From: Pontibacter pamirensis
GTDB taxonomy: Bacteria; Bacteroidota; Bacteroidia; Cytophagales; Hymenobacteraceae
DNA length: 64,000 bases
Assembly (NCBI RefSeq): GCF_010015475.1
Contig: NZ_SSNI01000014.1
Location: 84,287 to 148,286 of the forward strand
Direction: 5' to 3'
The position numbers and the translations under genes are program-made. Shown in pieces: positions 36,879 through 46,485 of the stretch. A model generated the notes under the pieces. That model searched no databases and was not told the DNA's origin. It saw nothing but the letters and a program-made list of their open reading frames with translations. Within the stretch, counting starts at the first letter, position 1. Each line of letters opens with the position of its first letter.

Positions 36879-36946
36879 GCGAATAAATATTATTTCTGAT
36901 GCTACAGCTTTCTGCCGCTATAAGTGACAGCTGCTTTACCGTATAT

Positions 36947-38008
36947 TTATTTTGTAATGTGTTTCTGAAACTGCCGCACATGCTGTAATACCAGTTGGTC
37001 AAACTTTTCCTGTGACCCCAGCAACTGCACCACGATGGGTATATAAAACAACGGGAGTTTTTTTGTAAAGCTATCTAACTCCGGACCTGCCAGTTTAACG
37101 GCGTCCTTACGGGTAGTTAGTATAGTTGTCCCGGAAAATTCAGGCTGTTGCAATAGATGTTTCAGCTTTTGCAGGTCCTGGGTACTGTACTGGTGGTGGT
37201 CCGGATATTCCAGGTGCTGCACCACCTTATGCCCCTCAGACCTAAGATATTCCTTCAATGGCTGTGCGTTGGCTATACCCGTCAGCAGTATAACCTTCTG
37301 AGTAGGCGCTACAGGTAAACCTATTGCTACAGGTGCTCCATATACAAACGCAGAGAAGAAGACGGGTGTATCCGGAGTAGTGTATTTTTCTATTTCGCTA
37401 TTGATGATGCTTTGCTCCTGCACACCCAGTTGCCCGGGGCACTTGCTCACGATAACGGCATCAGCCCTGGCGGCTCCCTGCCTCGGCTCCCGCAGCAACC
37501 CTGCTGGAAGCACGAAGTCTCTGTAAAAAGGCCTGTTGTAATCTGTAACTAATATGTTCAGGGAAGGCTGTACCGGCCGGTGCTGCATAGCATCATCCAG
37601 CACTACTGCCTCTATGCCTGGCACCGATTGCTGAAGTTTCTGTATCCCCGCTACCCGGTCTTCGGAAACAGCCACGGCTATACCCGGAAAGTCGCGGTGG
37701 TACTGGTAGGGCTCATCACCAAGTACTGCTGCCGTGCTTTGCCCATCGGCCAGTAAAAAGCCTTTGCTCTGCCGTTTATACCCGCGGCTGAGCGTAGCCA
37801 CCTTATACTCCTGCAACAAACGCAGCAGGTACTCTACGTGCGGTGTTTTGCCTGTGCCACCCACTGTCAGATTTCCAACGGCAATCACAGGCAAGTTAAA
37901 ACGCGTGGAAGTCAGCGTTCCCTTGTCGTATAAGATGTTTCGCGCCACCGTTACCCCCCCGTAAAGCAGTGAAAAGGGCCAGAACAGCAATTTCAAATAT
38001 TTCATCAT
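36947..38008 (-). CDS. lpxK: Tetraacyldisaccharide 4'-kinase
   Basis: Phosphorylates the lipid A precursor at the inner membrane. The 353 residues begin with a hydrophobic anchor (LLFWPFSLLYGGV), then the P-loop GNLTVGGTGKTP (45-56). LDDAMQHRPVQPSLNILVTD carries the conserved DD, HR region. This shows the cell makes lipid A. Confidence 0.95.
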   Translation of the reverse strand: MMKYLKLLFWPFSLLYGGVTVARNILYDKGTLTSTRFNLPVIAVGNLTVGGTGKTPHVEYLLRLLQEYKVATLSRGYKRQSKGFLLADGQSTAAVLGDEPYQYHRDFPGIAVAVSEDRVAGIQKLQQSVPGIEAVVLDDAMQHRPVQPSLNILVTDYNRPFYRDFVLPAGLLREPRQGAARADAVIVSKCPGQLGVQEQSIINSEIEKYTTPDTPVFFSAFVYGAPVAIGLPVAPTQKVILLTGIANAQPLKEYLRSEGHKVVQHLEYPDHHQYSTQDLQKLKHLLQQPEFSGTTILTTRKDAVKLAGPELDSFTKKLPLFYIPIVVQLLGSQEKFDQLVLQHVRQFQKHITK

Positions 38009-38068
38009 TATTATGTAGCGGAGTAAAATTAAAACTAATTTTAAATTGAAGACGATAAGAGCATAACG

Positions 38069-39169
38069 ATGCCAAAAATAAAAGACATTACAAACCTACT
38101 CGAGCGCCTGGCTCCTCTCCGCTACCAGGAAAGCTATGACAATGCCGGTTTACAGACCGGAGATGCCCAGGCAGAAGTAACAGGTGTGCTCCTCACGCTG
38201 GACTGCACTGAGGCCGTGATAGATGAGGCACTCAAAAAAGGCTGTAACCTGATTGTGGCCCATCACCCAGTTATATTTAAAGGGCTGAAGCAGCTCACGG
38301 GGCGCAACTACGTAGAGCGCACCATCATAAAAGCCATTCAGCACAACATTGCAATCTATGCCAGCCACACCAACCTCGACAATGTGCTGTATGGAGTAAA
38401 TACCAAAATTGCCGATAAACTGGAGCTGCAGCAACAGCGGATACTGATAAACAAACCTCAGACCCTGATGCAACTGGTCTCTTTTGTTCCGGTAGAAAAC
38501 ACAGATGAAGTGCTGCAGGCGCTGCATAAAGCGGGTGCCGGCAACATCGGGGAATACAGCAACTGCAGTTTTCAGGTAACAGGCACCGGCAGTTTTCTGC
38601 CCTCCGACAAGGCTAGTCCGGCCATAGGTCAGGCAGGCAAAGCAGAAGAGGTGCAGGAGAACCGGATAGAAGTCCTGTTTCCGGCCTACCTGCAAAGCAC
38701 CGTCATGGCAGCATTGCAAAAGGCACACCCTTACGAGGAGGTGGCGCATTATCTCTACAGCCTCGAAAACCAGAACCAGGAAGTAGGCATCGGGATGATT
38801 GGCGAACTAGCTGAAGAAATGACAGAAGAAGCTTTTCTAGCTTACCTCAAGCAGAAAATGCAGCTGCAAGGCCTTCGCTACACTACCATAGGTGATAAGA
38901 AGGTGAAGCGGGTGGCAGTTTGCGGTGGCGCAGGAAGTTTTCTGATAAAAGATGCGATACGGCAGGGTGCTGATGCCTTTGTAACCGGTGATGTGAAATA
39001 CCATGAGTTTTTTGATGCCGAAAGCCAGTTGATGATAGCTGACATCGGGCACTATGAAAGCGAGGTATTTACAAAGGAGATTTTTTATGACACAATTTCA
39101 AAAAATTTCTCTAATTTTGCAGTCTTAATATCAGAAGTAAACACAAACCCTGTCAGATACACTTTTTAA
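38069..39169 (+). CDS. NIF3/YqfO-family dinuclear metal protein
   Basis: A 366-residue protein of the DUF34/NIF3 family, which forms a hexameric toroid with two metals per site. N-terminal YDNAGLQTGD, the metal motif VAHHPVIFKGLK and ASHTNLDNV, and C-terminal GDVKYHEFFDA and IGHYESEVF give the ligands. The central insertion (about 135-235, with HPYEEVAHYLY) is the PII/CutA-like domain of the long form. Cellular role is unsettled; GTP cyclohydrolase-like names are not well supported. Confidence 0.92.
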   Translation: MPKIKDITNLLERLAPLRYQESYDNAGLQTGDAQAEVTGVLLTLDCTEAVIDEALKKGCNLIVAHHPVIFKGLKQLTGRNYVERTIIKAIQHNIAIYASHTNLDNVLYGVNTKIADKLELQQQRILINKPQTLMQLVSFVPVENTDEVLQALHKAGAGNIGEYSNCSFQVTGTGSFLPSDKASPAIGQAGKAEEVQENRIEVLFPAYLQSTVMAALQKAHPYEEVAHYLYSLENQNQEVGIGMIGELAEEMTEEAFLAYLKQKMQLQGLRYTTIGDKKVKRVAVCGGAGSFLIKDAIRQGADAFVTGDVKYHEFFDAESQLMIADIGHYESEVFTKEIFYDTISKNFSNFAVLISEVNTNPVRYTF

Positions 39170-39172
39170 TAC

Positions 39173-39904
39173 ATGGAAAGTACTGTAGCCAGCAAACTGG
39201 AAGCACTTTTAAAGCTTCAGACCATCGATTCACAGCTTGATGAAATCAAAAGAGTAAGAGGAGACCTACCTGAAGAAGTTCAGGACCTTGAAGATGAAAT
39301 TGAAGGATATGCGGTGCGGGTTCGTAAATTTGATGATGAAGTAGCCAATCTGAATGATTCTATAGCACAGCGCAAGCAGGCGACAAAAGATTCGGAAAGT
39401 CTCATCCGCAAATATGAGGAGCAGCAGCAGAACGTACGAAACAACCGCGAGTACGATGCTATTACAAAAGAAATAGAACTGCAGAAGCTGGAAATCCAGA
39501 TAAACGAGAAGAAGATAAGAGAAGCACATTATCAGATTGAGCAGAAAATCAATGAGATAGAAGGAACTAAGCACCGCCTGGAAGAGCGCCGCAAAGACCT
39601 TGAAAACAAAAAGAAGGAGCTCGACCAGATTGTTGGAGAAAGCGAAGAAGAAGAAACAGCCCTTGAAAAAGAGCGCAGTAAAGCAGCCGCTAACATCGAA
39701 GATCGTTTGCTAACTGCTTATACGCGTATCCGCGGCAATGTGCGCAATGGTCTGGCTGTTGTAACGGTGAAGCGCGATGCCTGTGGTGGTTGCTTTAACA
39801 CGGTGCCGCCTCAACGCCAGGCTGACATCGCAGCTCAGAAAAAGGTTATCGTTTGTGAGCACTGTGGCCGTGTACTGGCTGGTGTAGAGCAACGTGTATT
39901 CTAG
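39173..39904 (+). CDS. C4-type zinc-ribbon coiled-coil protein (DUF164/CdsZ-like)
   Basis: A 243-residue protein made of a long antiparallel coiled coil (about 10-185) and a zinc ribbon with Cys204-GG-Cys207 and Cys228-EH-Cys231. Proteins of this type bind nucleic acid or assist RNA and translation functions; the precise role is unknown. It starts 3 nt after nif3, so the two are translated from one mRNA. A TAATTTTG box inside the end of nif3 (39112-39119) may add a private promoter. Confidence 0.9.
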   Translation: MESTVASKLEALLKLQTIDSQLDEIKRVRGDLPEEVQDLEDEIEGYAVRVRKFDDEVANLNDSIAQRKQATKDSESLIRKYEEQQQNVRNNREYDAITKEIELQKLEIQINEKKIREAHYQIEQKINEIEGTKHRLEERRKDLENKKKELDQIVGESEEEETALEKERSKAAANIEDRLLTAYTRIRGNVRNGLAVVTVKRDACGGCFNTVPPQRQADIAAQKKVIVCEHCGRVLAGVEQRVF

Positions 39905-39944
39905 TTGTAAAGAAACTGGGCGATAAACGCTAACATACAATATC

Positions 39945-39975
39945 AAAAAGGATGGCTAAACCCCATCCTTTTTTT
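39945..39975 (+). terminator. Terminator of the nif3 / zinc-ribbon operon
   Basis: AAAAAGGATGG pairs with CCATCCTTTTT followed by more T, 41 nt after the stop codon. Confidence 0.85.
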
Positions 39976-40002
39976 GTTTTCGGCTTGTCTTCCTCATACA
40001 CT

Positions 40003-40115
40003 AACTGGCGTTACGCGGAAGTACCTGTTGAGGATGTGTTTACAGGCCGATCTGCTGGAGCTAAGGGCATTTTCTGGCAAAAGGGCTAATAACAGGTCGT
40101 CCCGCTGGGGTTTGA
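40003..40115. repeat. Half copy of the nested repeat element (family R1)
   Basis: Two forward units, 40039-40064 (TTTACAGGCCGATCTGCTGG...) and 40086-40110 (AACAGGTCGTCCCGCTGGGG), match the right-hand units of the full elements at 49241 and 55256. A much-decayed reverse unit may lie at 40003-40030. The outer left unit is missing. Confidence 0.65.
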
Positions 40116-40187
40116 AACAAATTATAATCTGGTGTTGCGTAACCTAAATTACCAAAAGGTAAGCCCAAACTGCCCGAGTCTTTACCC

Positions 40188-40195
40188 TATCTTTA
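40188..40195 (+). promoter_or_regulatory. -7 box TATCTTTA before pabB
   Basis: One mismatch from TAnnTTTG, 12 nt before the ATG. Confidence 0.4.
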
Positions 40196-40207
40196 GAATA
40201 AAAACAC

Positions 40208-41500
40208 ATGTTTTCAGCAGAAATCAAGGCCGTTGAATTACCTGTCTCACTGGAGGAATTCAGGTTGAAAGCATTGGCCTGGGCCGACCAGCACCCCCAC
40301 GTAGCCTACTATAACCCAAACAATATACCTTATCCGCATGATGGGTTTGAGCACCTGCTGGCTTTTTCGTCTGATGCGTCGCTATCGCTTCGAGAGGAAG
40401 ATGCATTTAACAGCCTGCGACAGGAACTGCAGCAGAATCACCCACTTCTTTGCGGTTTCCTTACTTATGATTTGAAGAACCAGGTGGAGAAACTACAAAG
40501 CAAAAACGCTGATAATATAGAATTCCCTCTCCTGCACTTCTTCTCTCCTACCCTATACATGTACTTTAAGCAAGACAGCATAAGTGTTTACAGTAAAGAT
40601 GACAATATAACCTCAGCTAAAGCTGAAATAATAGCAACGCCTGCTCCTTTCCCTGCCACACCCGGTGATATAGAAGTAAAGCAGCGGATAGCAAAAAGGC
40701 AATACATAAACGATGTGGAGCGCATACGGCAGCATATCCTGGAGGGCGAGGTGTACGAACTAAACTACTGCATTGAATTTTATGCGGAGAACATAGCGCT
40801 TCAACCACTGCCCTTATACCTGGCGCTGAACGAAACTTCACCTACTCCGTTTTCAGGCTATTTAAAGTGCCAGGACAAATACCTGCTCTGTGCCTCTCCA
40901 GAGAGATTCCTGAAGAAAGAAAACCAGAAACTCATATCACAACCTATTAAAGGCACTATTCGGCGCGGGGCAACACCACAGGAAGACGCAACACTGCAGC
41001 ACCAGTTACGCCACGATGAAAAAGAACTGGCTGAGAACATGATGATTGTGGACCTGGTACGAAATGATTTAAGTCATTCCTGTGCCACCGGAACCGTGCA
41101 GGTAGAGGAAATGTTCGGCATTTACGGCTTTAAGCAAGTGTCGCAGATGATGTCCACCATTGTAGGGGAACTGCGGCCTGAAAAGGATTTGGTGGATGCA
41201 CTTAAAGGAGCTTTCCCGATGGGGAGTATGACAGGCGCACCCAAGATAAGCGCTATGCAGCACATAGAGAAACTGGAGGTAACCAGGCGGGGCCTGTATT
41301 CAGGCGCTTTTGGCTACATAAAGCAGAACAACGACTGTGATTTTAATGTGGTTATCCGCAGTATTCAGTATAATTCCAGCCAAAAATACCTCTCCTTTAT
41401 GGTTGGTAGCGCCATCACTTACGACTCGGTTCCGGAGCAGGAGTATGCAGAATGCCTGCTGAAGGCGCAGGCCATTTTAAAAGTGCTTGGACAGGCTTGA
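40208..41500 (+). CDS. pabB: Aminodeoxychorismate synthase component I / anthranilate-synthase-I family
   Basis: Converts chorismate and ammonia to aminodeoxychorismate for folate synthesis. The 430 residues have a variable N-terminal domain (1-140) and the chorismate-binding domain, with GEVYELNYCIEF, SPERFLKKENQKLISQPIKGT, DLVRNDLSHSCATG and the closing MTGAPKISAMQHIEKLE and SGAFGYI. PIKGT with Lys marks PabB-type enzymes. An anthranilate synthase relative cannot be wholly excluded. No trp genes or pabC are nearby. Confidence 0.85.
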   Translation: MFSAEIKAVELPVSLEEFRLKALAWADQHPHVAYYNPNNIPYPHDGFEHLLAFSSDASLSLREEDAFNSLRQELQQNHPLLCGFLTYDLKNQVEKLQSKNADNIEFPLLHFFSPTLYMYFKQDSISVYSKDDNITSAKAEIIATPAPFPATPGDIEVKQRIAKRQYINDVERIRQHILEGEVYELNYCIEFYAENIALQPLPLYLALNETSPTPFSGYLKCQDKYLLCASPERFLKKENQKLISQPIKGTIRRGATPQEDATLQHQLRHDEKELAENMMIVDLVRNDLSHSCATGTVQVEEMFGIYGFKQVSQMMSTIVGELRPEKDLVDALKGAFPMGSMTGAPKISAMQHIEKLEVTRRGLYSGAFGYIKQNNDCDFNVVIRSIQYNSSQKYLSFMVGSAITYDSVPEQEYAECLLKAQAILKVLGQA

Positions 41501-41513
41501 TGCTCGCGCCTTC

Positions 41514-41645
41514 AATTATGAGTGATGAATGATGAATAAGTGGTGTCGAACTTATTGTGTTTCAAAACCCTATCTGTCATACCTGAATATCAATAGATAA
41601 AGAAGGAACTCACGTTTATTCGGAATTTCTAATTCATAATTAAAA
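41514..41645. repeat. AATTATGAxTGATGAAT-type imperfect inverted repeat
   Basis: AATTATGAGTGATGAATGATG (here split: AATTATG at 41514-41520, then GATGAAT repeats) faces AATTTCTAATTCATAATT at 41624-41641 in the pabB-miaB gap. It is a weakly conserved AT-rich repeat of a kind common between Bacteroidota genes. Confidence 0.4.
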
Positions 41646-41686
41646 AAGCACCTGTCATTCTGTCACGTTTTTAGAGGAGATTATCG

Positions 41687-41694
41687 TATATTTG
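41687..41694 (+). promoter_or_regulatory. -7 box TATATTTG before miaB
   Basis: A perfect TAnnTTTG box, 18 nt before the ATG at 41713. No convincing -33 TTTG. Confidence 0.5.
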
Positions 41695-41712
41695 CAGCTG
41701 TAATTTGATAGC

Positions 41713-43143
41713 ATGGATCCAATAGTAGATTTAGATTTTATAGACAACCGCACACCGGAGCAAGCTGCAGCCTGCGACACAAAGGTAACTGCGGAAACAA
41801 ACACGGGTAAGGGCCGCAAGCTATACATAGAAAGCTACGGCTGCCAGATGAATTTCTCCGATAGCGAAATTGTGTCATCCATCATGTTTGAACAAGGTTT
41901 TGATACGACTGCTGACATCGCACAGGCTGACCTGGTGTTCCTGAATACCTGCTCTATACGCGAAAAGGCAGAGCAGACGGTTCGGAACCGCTTAGGTCAG
42001 ATTAATTACTACAAGAAAAAAAAGCCGGCAATGATGGTGGGCGTACTGGGCTGTATGGCCGAGCGTCTGAAAAAATCCCTGCTGGAAGAAGAAAAGATAG
42101 TAGACCTGGTGGTAGGCCCGGATGCATACCGCGACCTTCCAAACCTAATAAGTGAAGTGGATGGCGGACAGAAGGCCGTGAATGTGTTGCTTTCACGGGA
42201 AGAAACCTATGCTGACATCAACCCTATCCGCCTGAACAGCAACGGGGTAAGCGCCTACATCTCAATCATGCGGGGCTGTGACAACATGTGCTCCTTCTGC
42301 GTGGTGCCGTTCACCCGTGGACGAGAGCGCAGCCGCGATGCCAGTTCCATTTTGCGTGAGGCGCAGGCGTTGTCAGAACAGGGCTATAAAGAAGTTACGC
42401 TGCTGGGCCAGAACGTAGACTCTTATAAATGGGCCTCAGAAGACGGTACCGAAAAAGTTATCTTCGCACAGCTCCTTGAGAAAGTAGCCTTGGTGGATAC
42501 TAACATGCGTGTCCGGTTTTCTACTTCGCACCCCAAAGACATTACCGATGAGGTGTTGCACACCATCAAAAAGTACGACAACATCTGCAAATACATCCAC
42601 CTGCCAGCCCAGAGCGGCAACTCCCGTGTGCTGGAACTGATGAACCGCACCTACGACCGCGACTGGTACCTGAACCGCGTAGATGCTATTCGAAGAATTT
42701 TAGGTGAAGAGTGCGGTATTTCTTCTGATATGATTGCCGGCTTCTGCACCGAAACCGAAGAAGAGCACCAGGAAACCCTCACGCTTATGGATTATGTGCA
42801 GTACGACTACTCCTATATGTTCTTCTACTCTGAACGACCAGGCACACTGGCTGCACGCAAACTAGAAGACGATATTCCACTGGAAGTGAAAAAGCGACGC
42901 CTGGCCGAAATTATCGAAAAACAACGCGAAACCTCCCTAAACCGCAATAAGCTGGATGTAGGCAGGATGCACAAGGTGCTGGTAGAAGGATTCTCAAAAA
43001 AATCGGATGAGCAGCTGAGCGGGCGCAACGACCAGAACAAAGTCGTCATCTTCGATAAGAAGCATTATAAAAAAGGCGATTACGTGAACGTGTTCGTGCA
43101 CGACTGCAGCGTAGGCACCCTTTTCGGGAAAGCCATAGATTAA
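41713..43143 (+). CDS. miaB: tRNA-2-methylthio-N6-dimethylallyladenosine synthase
   Basis: Adds the methylthio group to i6A37. The 476-residue radical-SAM enzyme has [12 protein letters not shown] (Cys44), [10 protein letters not shown] and GCMAERLK for the auxiliary cluster. CDNMCSFC (Cys189, 193, 196) forms the SAM cluster, and a TRAM domain lies at the end. It heads a same-strand run reaching groEL. Confidence 0.97.
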   Translation: MDPIVDLDFIDNRTPEQAAACDTKVTAETNTGKGRKLYIESYGCQMNFSDSEIVSSIMFEQGFDTTADIAQADLVFLNTCSIREKAEQTVRNRLGQINYYKKKKPAMMVGVLGCMAERLKKSLLEEEKIVDLVVGPDAYRDLPNLISEVDGGQKAVNVLLSREETYADINPIRLNSNGVSAYISIMRGCDNMCSFCVVPFTRGRERSRDASSILREAQALSEQGYKEVTLLGQNVDSYKWASEDGTEKVIFAQLLEKVALVDTNMRVRFSTSHPKDITDEVLHTIKKYDNICKYIHLPAQSGNSRVLELMNRTYDRDWYLNRVDAIRRILGEECGISSDMIAGFCTETEEEHQETLTLMDYVQYDYSYMFFYSERPGTLAARKLEDDIPLEVKKRRLAEIIEKQRETSLNRNKLDVGRMHKVLVEGFSKKSDEQLSGRNDQNKVVIFDKKHYKKGDYVNVFVHDCSVGTLFGKAID

Positions 43144-43255
43144 TGTTCTAATTTCTTAATAAGGTAATGTGCTCATAGAACGATAGCATCTCTCCAGAGG
43201 AAGCACATTAAAAATGAAGGGATTAGCACATTTACCCATTAGCACACTAAATTAC
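43144..43255. repeat. AGCACATT-rich gap between miaB and the sigma-54 activator
   Basis: AATGTGCT near 43166, then AGCACATT (43201-43208), AGCACATTTACCCATTAGCA and AGCACAC form a small cluster of direct and inverted copies. Because of this, I place the next gene's start after it. Confidence 0.45.
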
Positions 43256-44542
43256 ATGCGCAATATTGATATACAAAGTATAAAGCAGCGTTTTGGCATT
43301 ATAGGTAACTCGCAACTGCTCAACCATGCCATACAAGTGGCGGTACAGGTGGCACCTACAGATATGACAGTGCTTATCACCGGGGAAAGCGGTAGTGGTA
43401 AAGAATCATTCTCGAAGATCATTCACCAACTGAGCCCTCGCAAGCACGGCCAGTTCATTGCTATTAACTGTGGTGCCATACCAGAGGGCACAATAGATTC
43501 TGAGCTTTTCGGGCACGAGAAAGGTTCTTTTACTGGTGCACAGGAAGCACGTAAGGGTTATTTTGAAGTAACAGACGGAGGCACCATTTTCCTGGATGAA
43601 ATTGGAGAAATGCCTTTAGGCACGCAGGCGCGCCTGTTACGGGTGCTGGAAAACGGTGAATTCATTAAGGTAGGTTCCTCAAAAGTGCAGAAGACGGATG
43701 TGCGTGTGGTAGCTGCCACAAACGTGAACCTGATAAGAGCAGTAGAGAACGGGCGGTTCCGGGAAGACCTTTACTACCGCCTGAATACGGTGCCCATCAC
43801 GGTTCCATCTTTACGTGAACGTGGAGATGATATCTACCTGCTGTTCCGCAAGTTTGCGGCTGATTTTTCGGAGAAATACAAAGTAAAACCGATTACCCTG
43901 ACGCCGGATGCGGTGCATGAACTGATACGCTTTCCTTTCCCCGGAAACATCCGCCAGCTAAAGAATATGGTGGAGCAGATATCAGTGCTGGAGTATGACC
44001 GGGAAGTGGACGGGCAGAAAATGCGGCAGTACCTGCCGCAGGAACAGGTAAAAAGCAACCTGCCTGCCGTGCTGGCAAAAGAGCAAAGCGGCGAGCACAG
44101 CTACTCAGAGAGGGATCTGCTCTATAAAGTGTTGTTTGACATGCGGCGCGATGTGTCAGAACTTAAAAAGCTGGTCTTTGATATGATTACAACACATCAG
44201 CCAAACGAAGAGGAGCTGCTGAAAGAGCACGGCCACCTTTTCGAGAACATAGAGCAGTACAACGGCAACGGCCGTACCTATCAGCCACAGGAGCCTCTGC
44301 ACAAGGAACCGTACTACCTGCCCGTTAACAGAGCACAGGTGCAGGAATACGAAGAGCAGAAAGTAGAGGATATTCCGCACGAGTATGAGGAAGAAAGCCT
44401 CTCATTGGAGAACAAAGAAAAAGAACTTATCCTGAAAGCGCTCAAAAAGCATAATAACAAGCGGAAATATGCTGCCCAGGATTTAGGGATATCGGAGCGT
44501 ACCCTTTACCGAAAATTAAAACAGTATGACATTGAAGATTAA
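43256..44542 (+). CDS. Sigma-54-interacting transcriptional regulator (AAA+ with Fis-type HTH), no receiver domain
   Basis: A 428-residue activator of RpoN promoters. Walker A is GESGSGKE (43-50), the sigma-54 contact loop is GSFTGA (90-95, Ser in place of the usual Ala), Walker B is TIFLDEIGE, and the Fis helix-turn-helix is at the C-terminus (AAQDLGISERTLYRKLKQY). The linker between AAA+ and HTH (about 250-380) is long and acidic. No receiver or sensor domain is present, so it is controlled by other means. An upstream ATG (43214) falls in repeat sequence. Its end overlaps lptE by 17 nt. Confidence 0.92.
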   Translation: MRNIDIQSIKQRFGIIGNSQLLNHAIQVAVQVAPTDMTVLITGESGSGKESFSKIIHQLSPRKHGQFIAINCGAIPEGTIDSELFGHEKGSFTGAQEARKGYFEVTDGGTIFLDEIGEMPLGTQARLLRVLENGEFIKVGSSKVQKTDVRVVAATNVNLIRAVENGRFREDLYYRLNTVPITVPSLRERGDDIYLLFRKFAADFSEKYKVKPITLTPDAVHELIRFPFPGNIRQLKNMVEQISVLEYDREVDGQKMRQYLPQEQVKSNLPAVLAKEQSGEHSYSERDLLYKVLFDMRRDVSELKKLVFDMITTHQPNEEELLKEHGHLFENIEQYNGNGRTYQPQEPLHKEPYYLPVNRAQVQEYEEQKVEDIPHEYEEESLSLENKEKELILKALKKHNNKRKYAAQDLGISERTLYRKLKQYDIED

Positions 44543-45053
44543 CCTGCGCCATGTAAGCTTTGCTTTAACCCTGTTACTGCTAATATGCAGTGGCTGTGGT
44601 ATTTACTCCTTCACCGGCACCACCATACCTCCGGATGTAAAGACTATTTCTATACAAAATTTCGAAAACCTGACCGGAGAAGGTCCTGCTAACCTGACAC
44701 AGGTAGTAACAAATAATTTCACCGATTATTACCGCCGCAACACTAACCTGATAGTAACGCAGACCGAAGGAGATTTGCAGTTAGAAGGACAAATTGTTTC
44801 CTTTAACTACTCACCCGCTGCCATTCAGCGGGAGGGCCAGAATGATATAGCCGGGTTGAACCGCCTGACCTTAGGGATGCAGGTGCGCTTTACTAATACG
44901 AAGCAACCAGAAAAAGATTTTGACCAAACGTTTACTATCTCGCAGGATTTTCCGCAGGATCTGGATATTACACAGCTAAGTACATTACAGATAGAGCAAC
45001 TGTCAGAACGTTTAGTGACAGACGTATTCAACAAAACAGTGGCAGATTGGTAA
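44526..45053 (+). CDS. lptE: LptE-family LPS-assembly lipoprotein
   Basis: A 175-residue outer-membrane lipoprotein. The lipobox is LICSGC (Cys24). VKTISIQNFENLTGEGPANL and NFTDYYRRNTNLIVTQTEGD are the Bacteroidota LptE-family blocks. LptE plugs the LptD barrel that inserts LPS. Its ATG lies inside the end of the sigma-54 activator gene, so translation is probably coupled. Confidence 0.85.
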   Translation: MTLKINLRHVSFALTLLLLICSGCGIYSFTGTTIPPDVKTISIQNFENLTGEGPANLTQVVTNNFTDYYRRNTNLIVTQTEGDLQLEGQIVSFNYSPAAIQREGQNDIAGLNRLTLGMQVRFTNTKQPEKDFDQTFTISQDFPQDLDITQLSTLQIEQLSERLVTDVFNKTVADW

Positions 45054-45083
45054 TCCCCCTTTTATTTAAGTAGCTTAGCCAGC

Positions 45084-46484
45084 ATGAACAAGTCAGCATT
45101 TCTTGAACTGATCCAACAGGCAGCGAGTATCTCTGACCAGCAAACAGAAGAACTGGAGAAGATGGCCGCTACTTTCCCGTACTGCCAGACGGCTCATCTT
45201 CTATTGGCTAAATCAGCTTACGACAAGGGCAGTATGCTTTCTACGCAGCGCCTGCGTCGGGCTTCCGCCTATGCCACAAACCGGCAGGTGCTGAAGCGTA
45301 TTATTTATACCTCTCCGGTAGCGGCACCTGTTTTTGAGGAGCCAATGGTAGCGGAACAGGTAGAAACAACTCCGAAGGTTGTTGAAAGTCAATCAACAGC
45401 AGCTGCAGAAACACATCAGGATGACCTCATTAACACGCCTGTTGCTGAAGCAGTTATATCACTTCATACCTTACAGAAGGAAGCTATCAAACATGAAATA
45501 GTAGCCGAGGAAGCAGCACATATTCCGGAGGAGATAGCAGCTGAAGATAATCTATATATAGAAGAAGATAAATCTGAAGCCATAGCCGAACCATCTGAAA
45601 ATGTTGATGCTGTTGAAAACCTGGAAGAAGAAAGCCCGGAGGCAACACAAGAAACTGACGAGCTGATTCCGTATGAGCTGGCCGAGCTGCTTACTATCAA
45701 CAGCTTGAATACTTCCTTTACTGACCTTCTGGCGCAAAAGCCGGATACAAATACAGCTGCAAAAGAAGAAGAGCAGCCAGGCCATGTCATCTTTCCGGAT
45801 GATTTCAGAGAGGCAAATGATGAACTGGCTCAAATTATAACTAAGGAAAGCCCTGTTCCAGCACAGGGAATGTATGTGCTGGAAGACACTACCTCCTCTC
45901 CCGCTCTTGTAGCGCACATTTCACCTGAACCCGACCATGCAGATGTTGTTCCTGCCGATGACAGGCAGATAATTGCGGCGGCACCAGAAGAAGCGCCTAT
46001 CAATTATTCATTTGATGATATTGATCGCATGTACGCCGATGACGCCATTGGTTATTGGATGTCCTCCAGCCGCATGGGAGAAGTGCTGCAGTTAAAGGAT
46101 GAGGTAACACGACAGCGACCATCAGGCTTCCATCCTGAACTGATTCTGGAGTATTGCAAGACCCATGAACTGGAGGAGAAGCCAGAGGAACTGAAAGCTC
46201 CTTCCCTGCATCATCAACTCAATATCATCGATCAGTTCCTGAAACAGAACCCGCGCCTGAAAACGATGAACAACATCAAACTGAAGCAGGAACCGCAGGA
46301 AGATCTGTCTTTACGGAACTCAAAGATTAAAAAAGGCATTGCATCAGAGAGCCTTGCCAATATCTTCTTGAACCAGGGAAAGGTAAAAAAGGCCATCAAA
46401 ATATATGAGCAACTCATTTTGAAAAATCCGGAAAAAAAGAGTTACTTTGCCGAACAGATAGAAAAATTACAAAACACAAACTAA
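45084..46484 (+). CDS. TPR-like protein between lptE and secG, unknown
   Basis: A 466-residue soluble protein. The N-terminal region (1-80) starts MNKSAFLELIQQAASISDQQ and includes ATFPYCQTAHLLLAKSAYD. A long acidic, low-complexity stretch follows (about 90-310). The C-terminal end (about 425-460, SLANIFLNQGKVKKAIKIYEQ) is one TPR-like repeat. It has no signal peptide. The place between lptE and secG suggests a link with envelope biogenesis, but this is inference. Confidence 0.75.
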   Translation: MNKSAFLELIQQAASISDQQTEELEKMAATFPYCQTAHLLLAKSAYDKGSMLSTQRLRRASAYATNRQVLKRIIYTSPVAAPVFEEPMVAEQVETTPKVVESQSTAAAETHQDDLINTPVAEAVISLHTLQKEAIKHEIVAEEAAHIPEEIAAEDNLYIEEDKSEAIAEPSENVDAVENLEEESPEATQETDELIPYELAELLTINSLNTSFTDLLAQKPDTNTAAKEEEQPGHVIFPDDFREANDELAQIITKESPVPAQGMYVLEDTTSSPALVAHISPEPDHADVVPADDRQIIAAAPEEAPINYSFDDIDRMYADDAIGYWMSSSRMGEVLQLKDEVTRQRPSGFHPELILEYCKTHELEEKPEELKAPSLHHQLNIIDQFLKQNPRLKTMNNIKLKQEPQEDLSLRNSKIKKGIASESLANIFLNQGKVKKAIKIYEQLILKNPEKKSYFAEQIEKLQNTN

Positions 46485-46485
46485 G

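Noticed and set aside
40003..40115. CRISPR-like repeats in the R1 elements
   Set aside because: Units are inverted and degenerate, spacers are not of uniform length, and no cas genes occur.
43214..43255. Upstream ATG for the sigma-54 activator
   Set aside because: The 14 extra codons lie in an AGCACATT repeat cluster.
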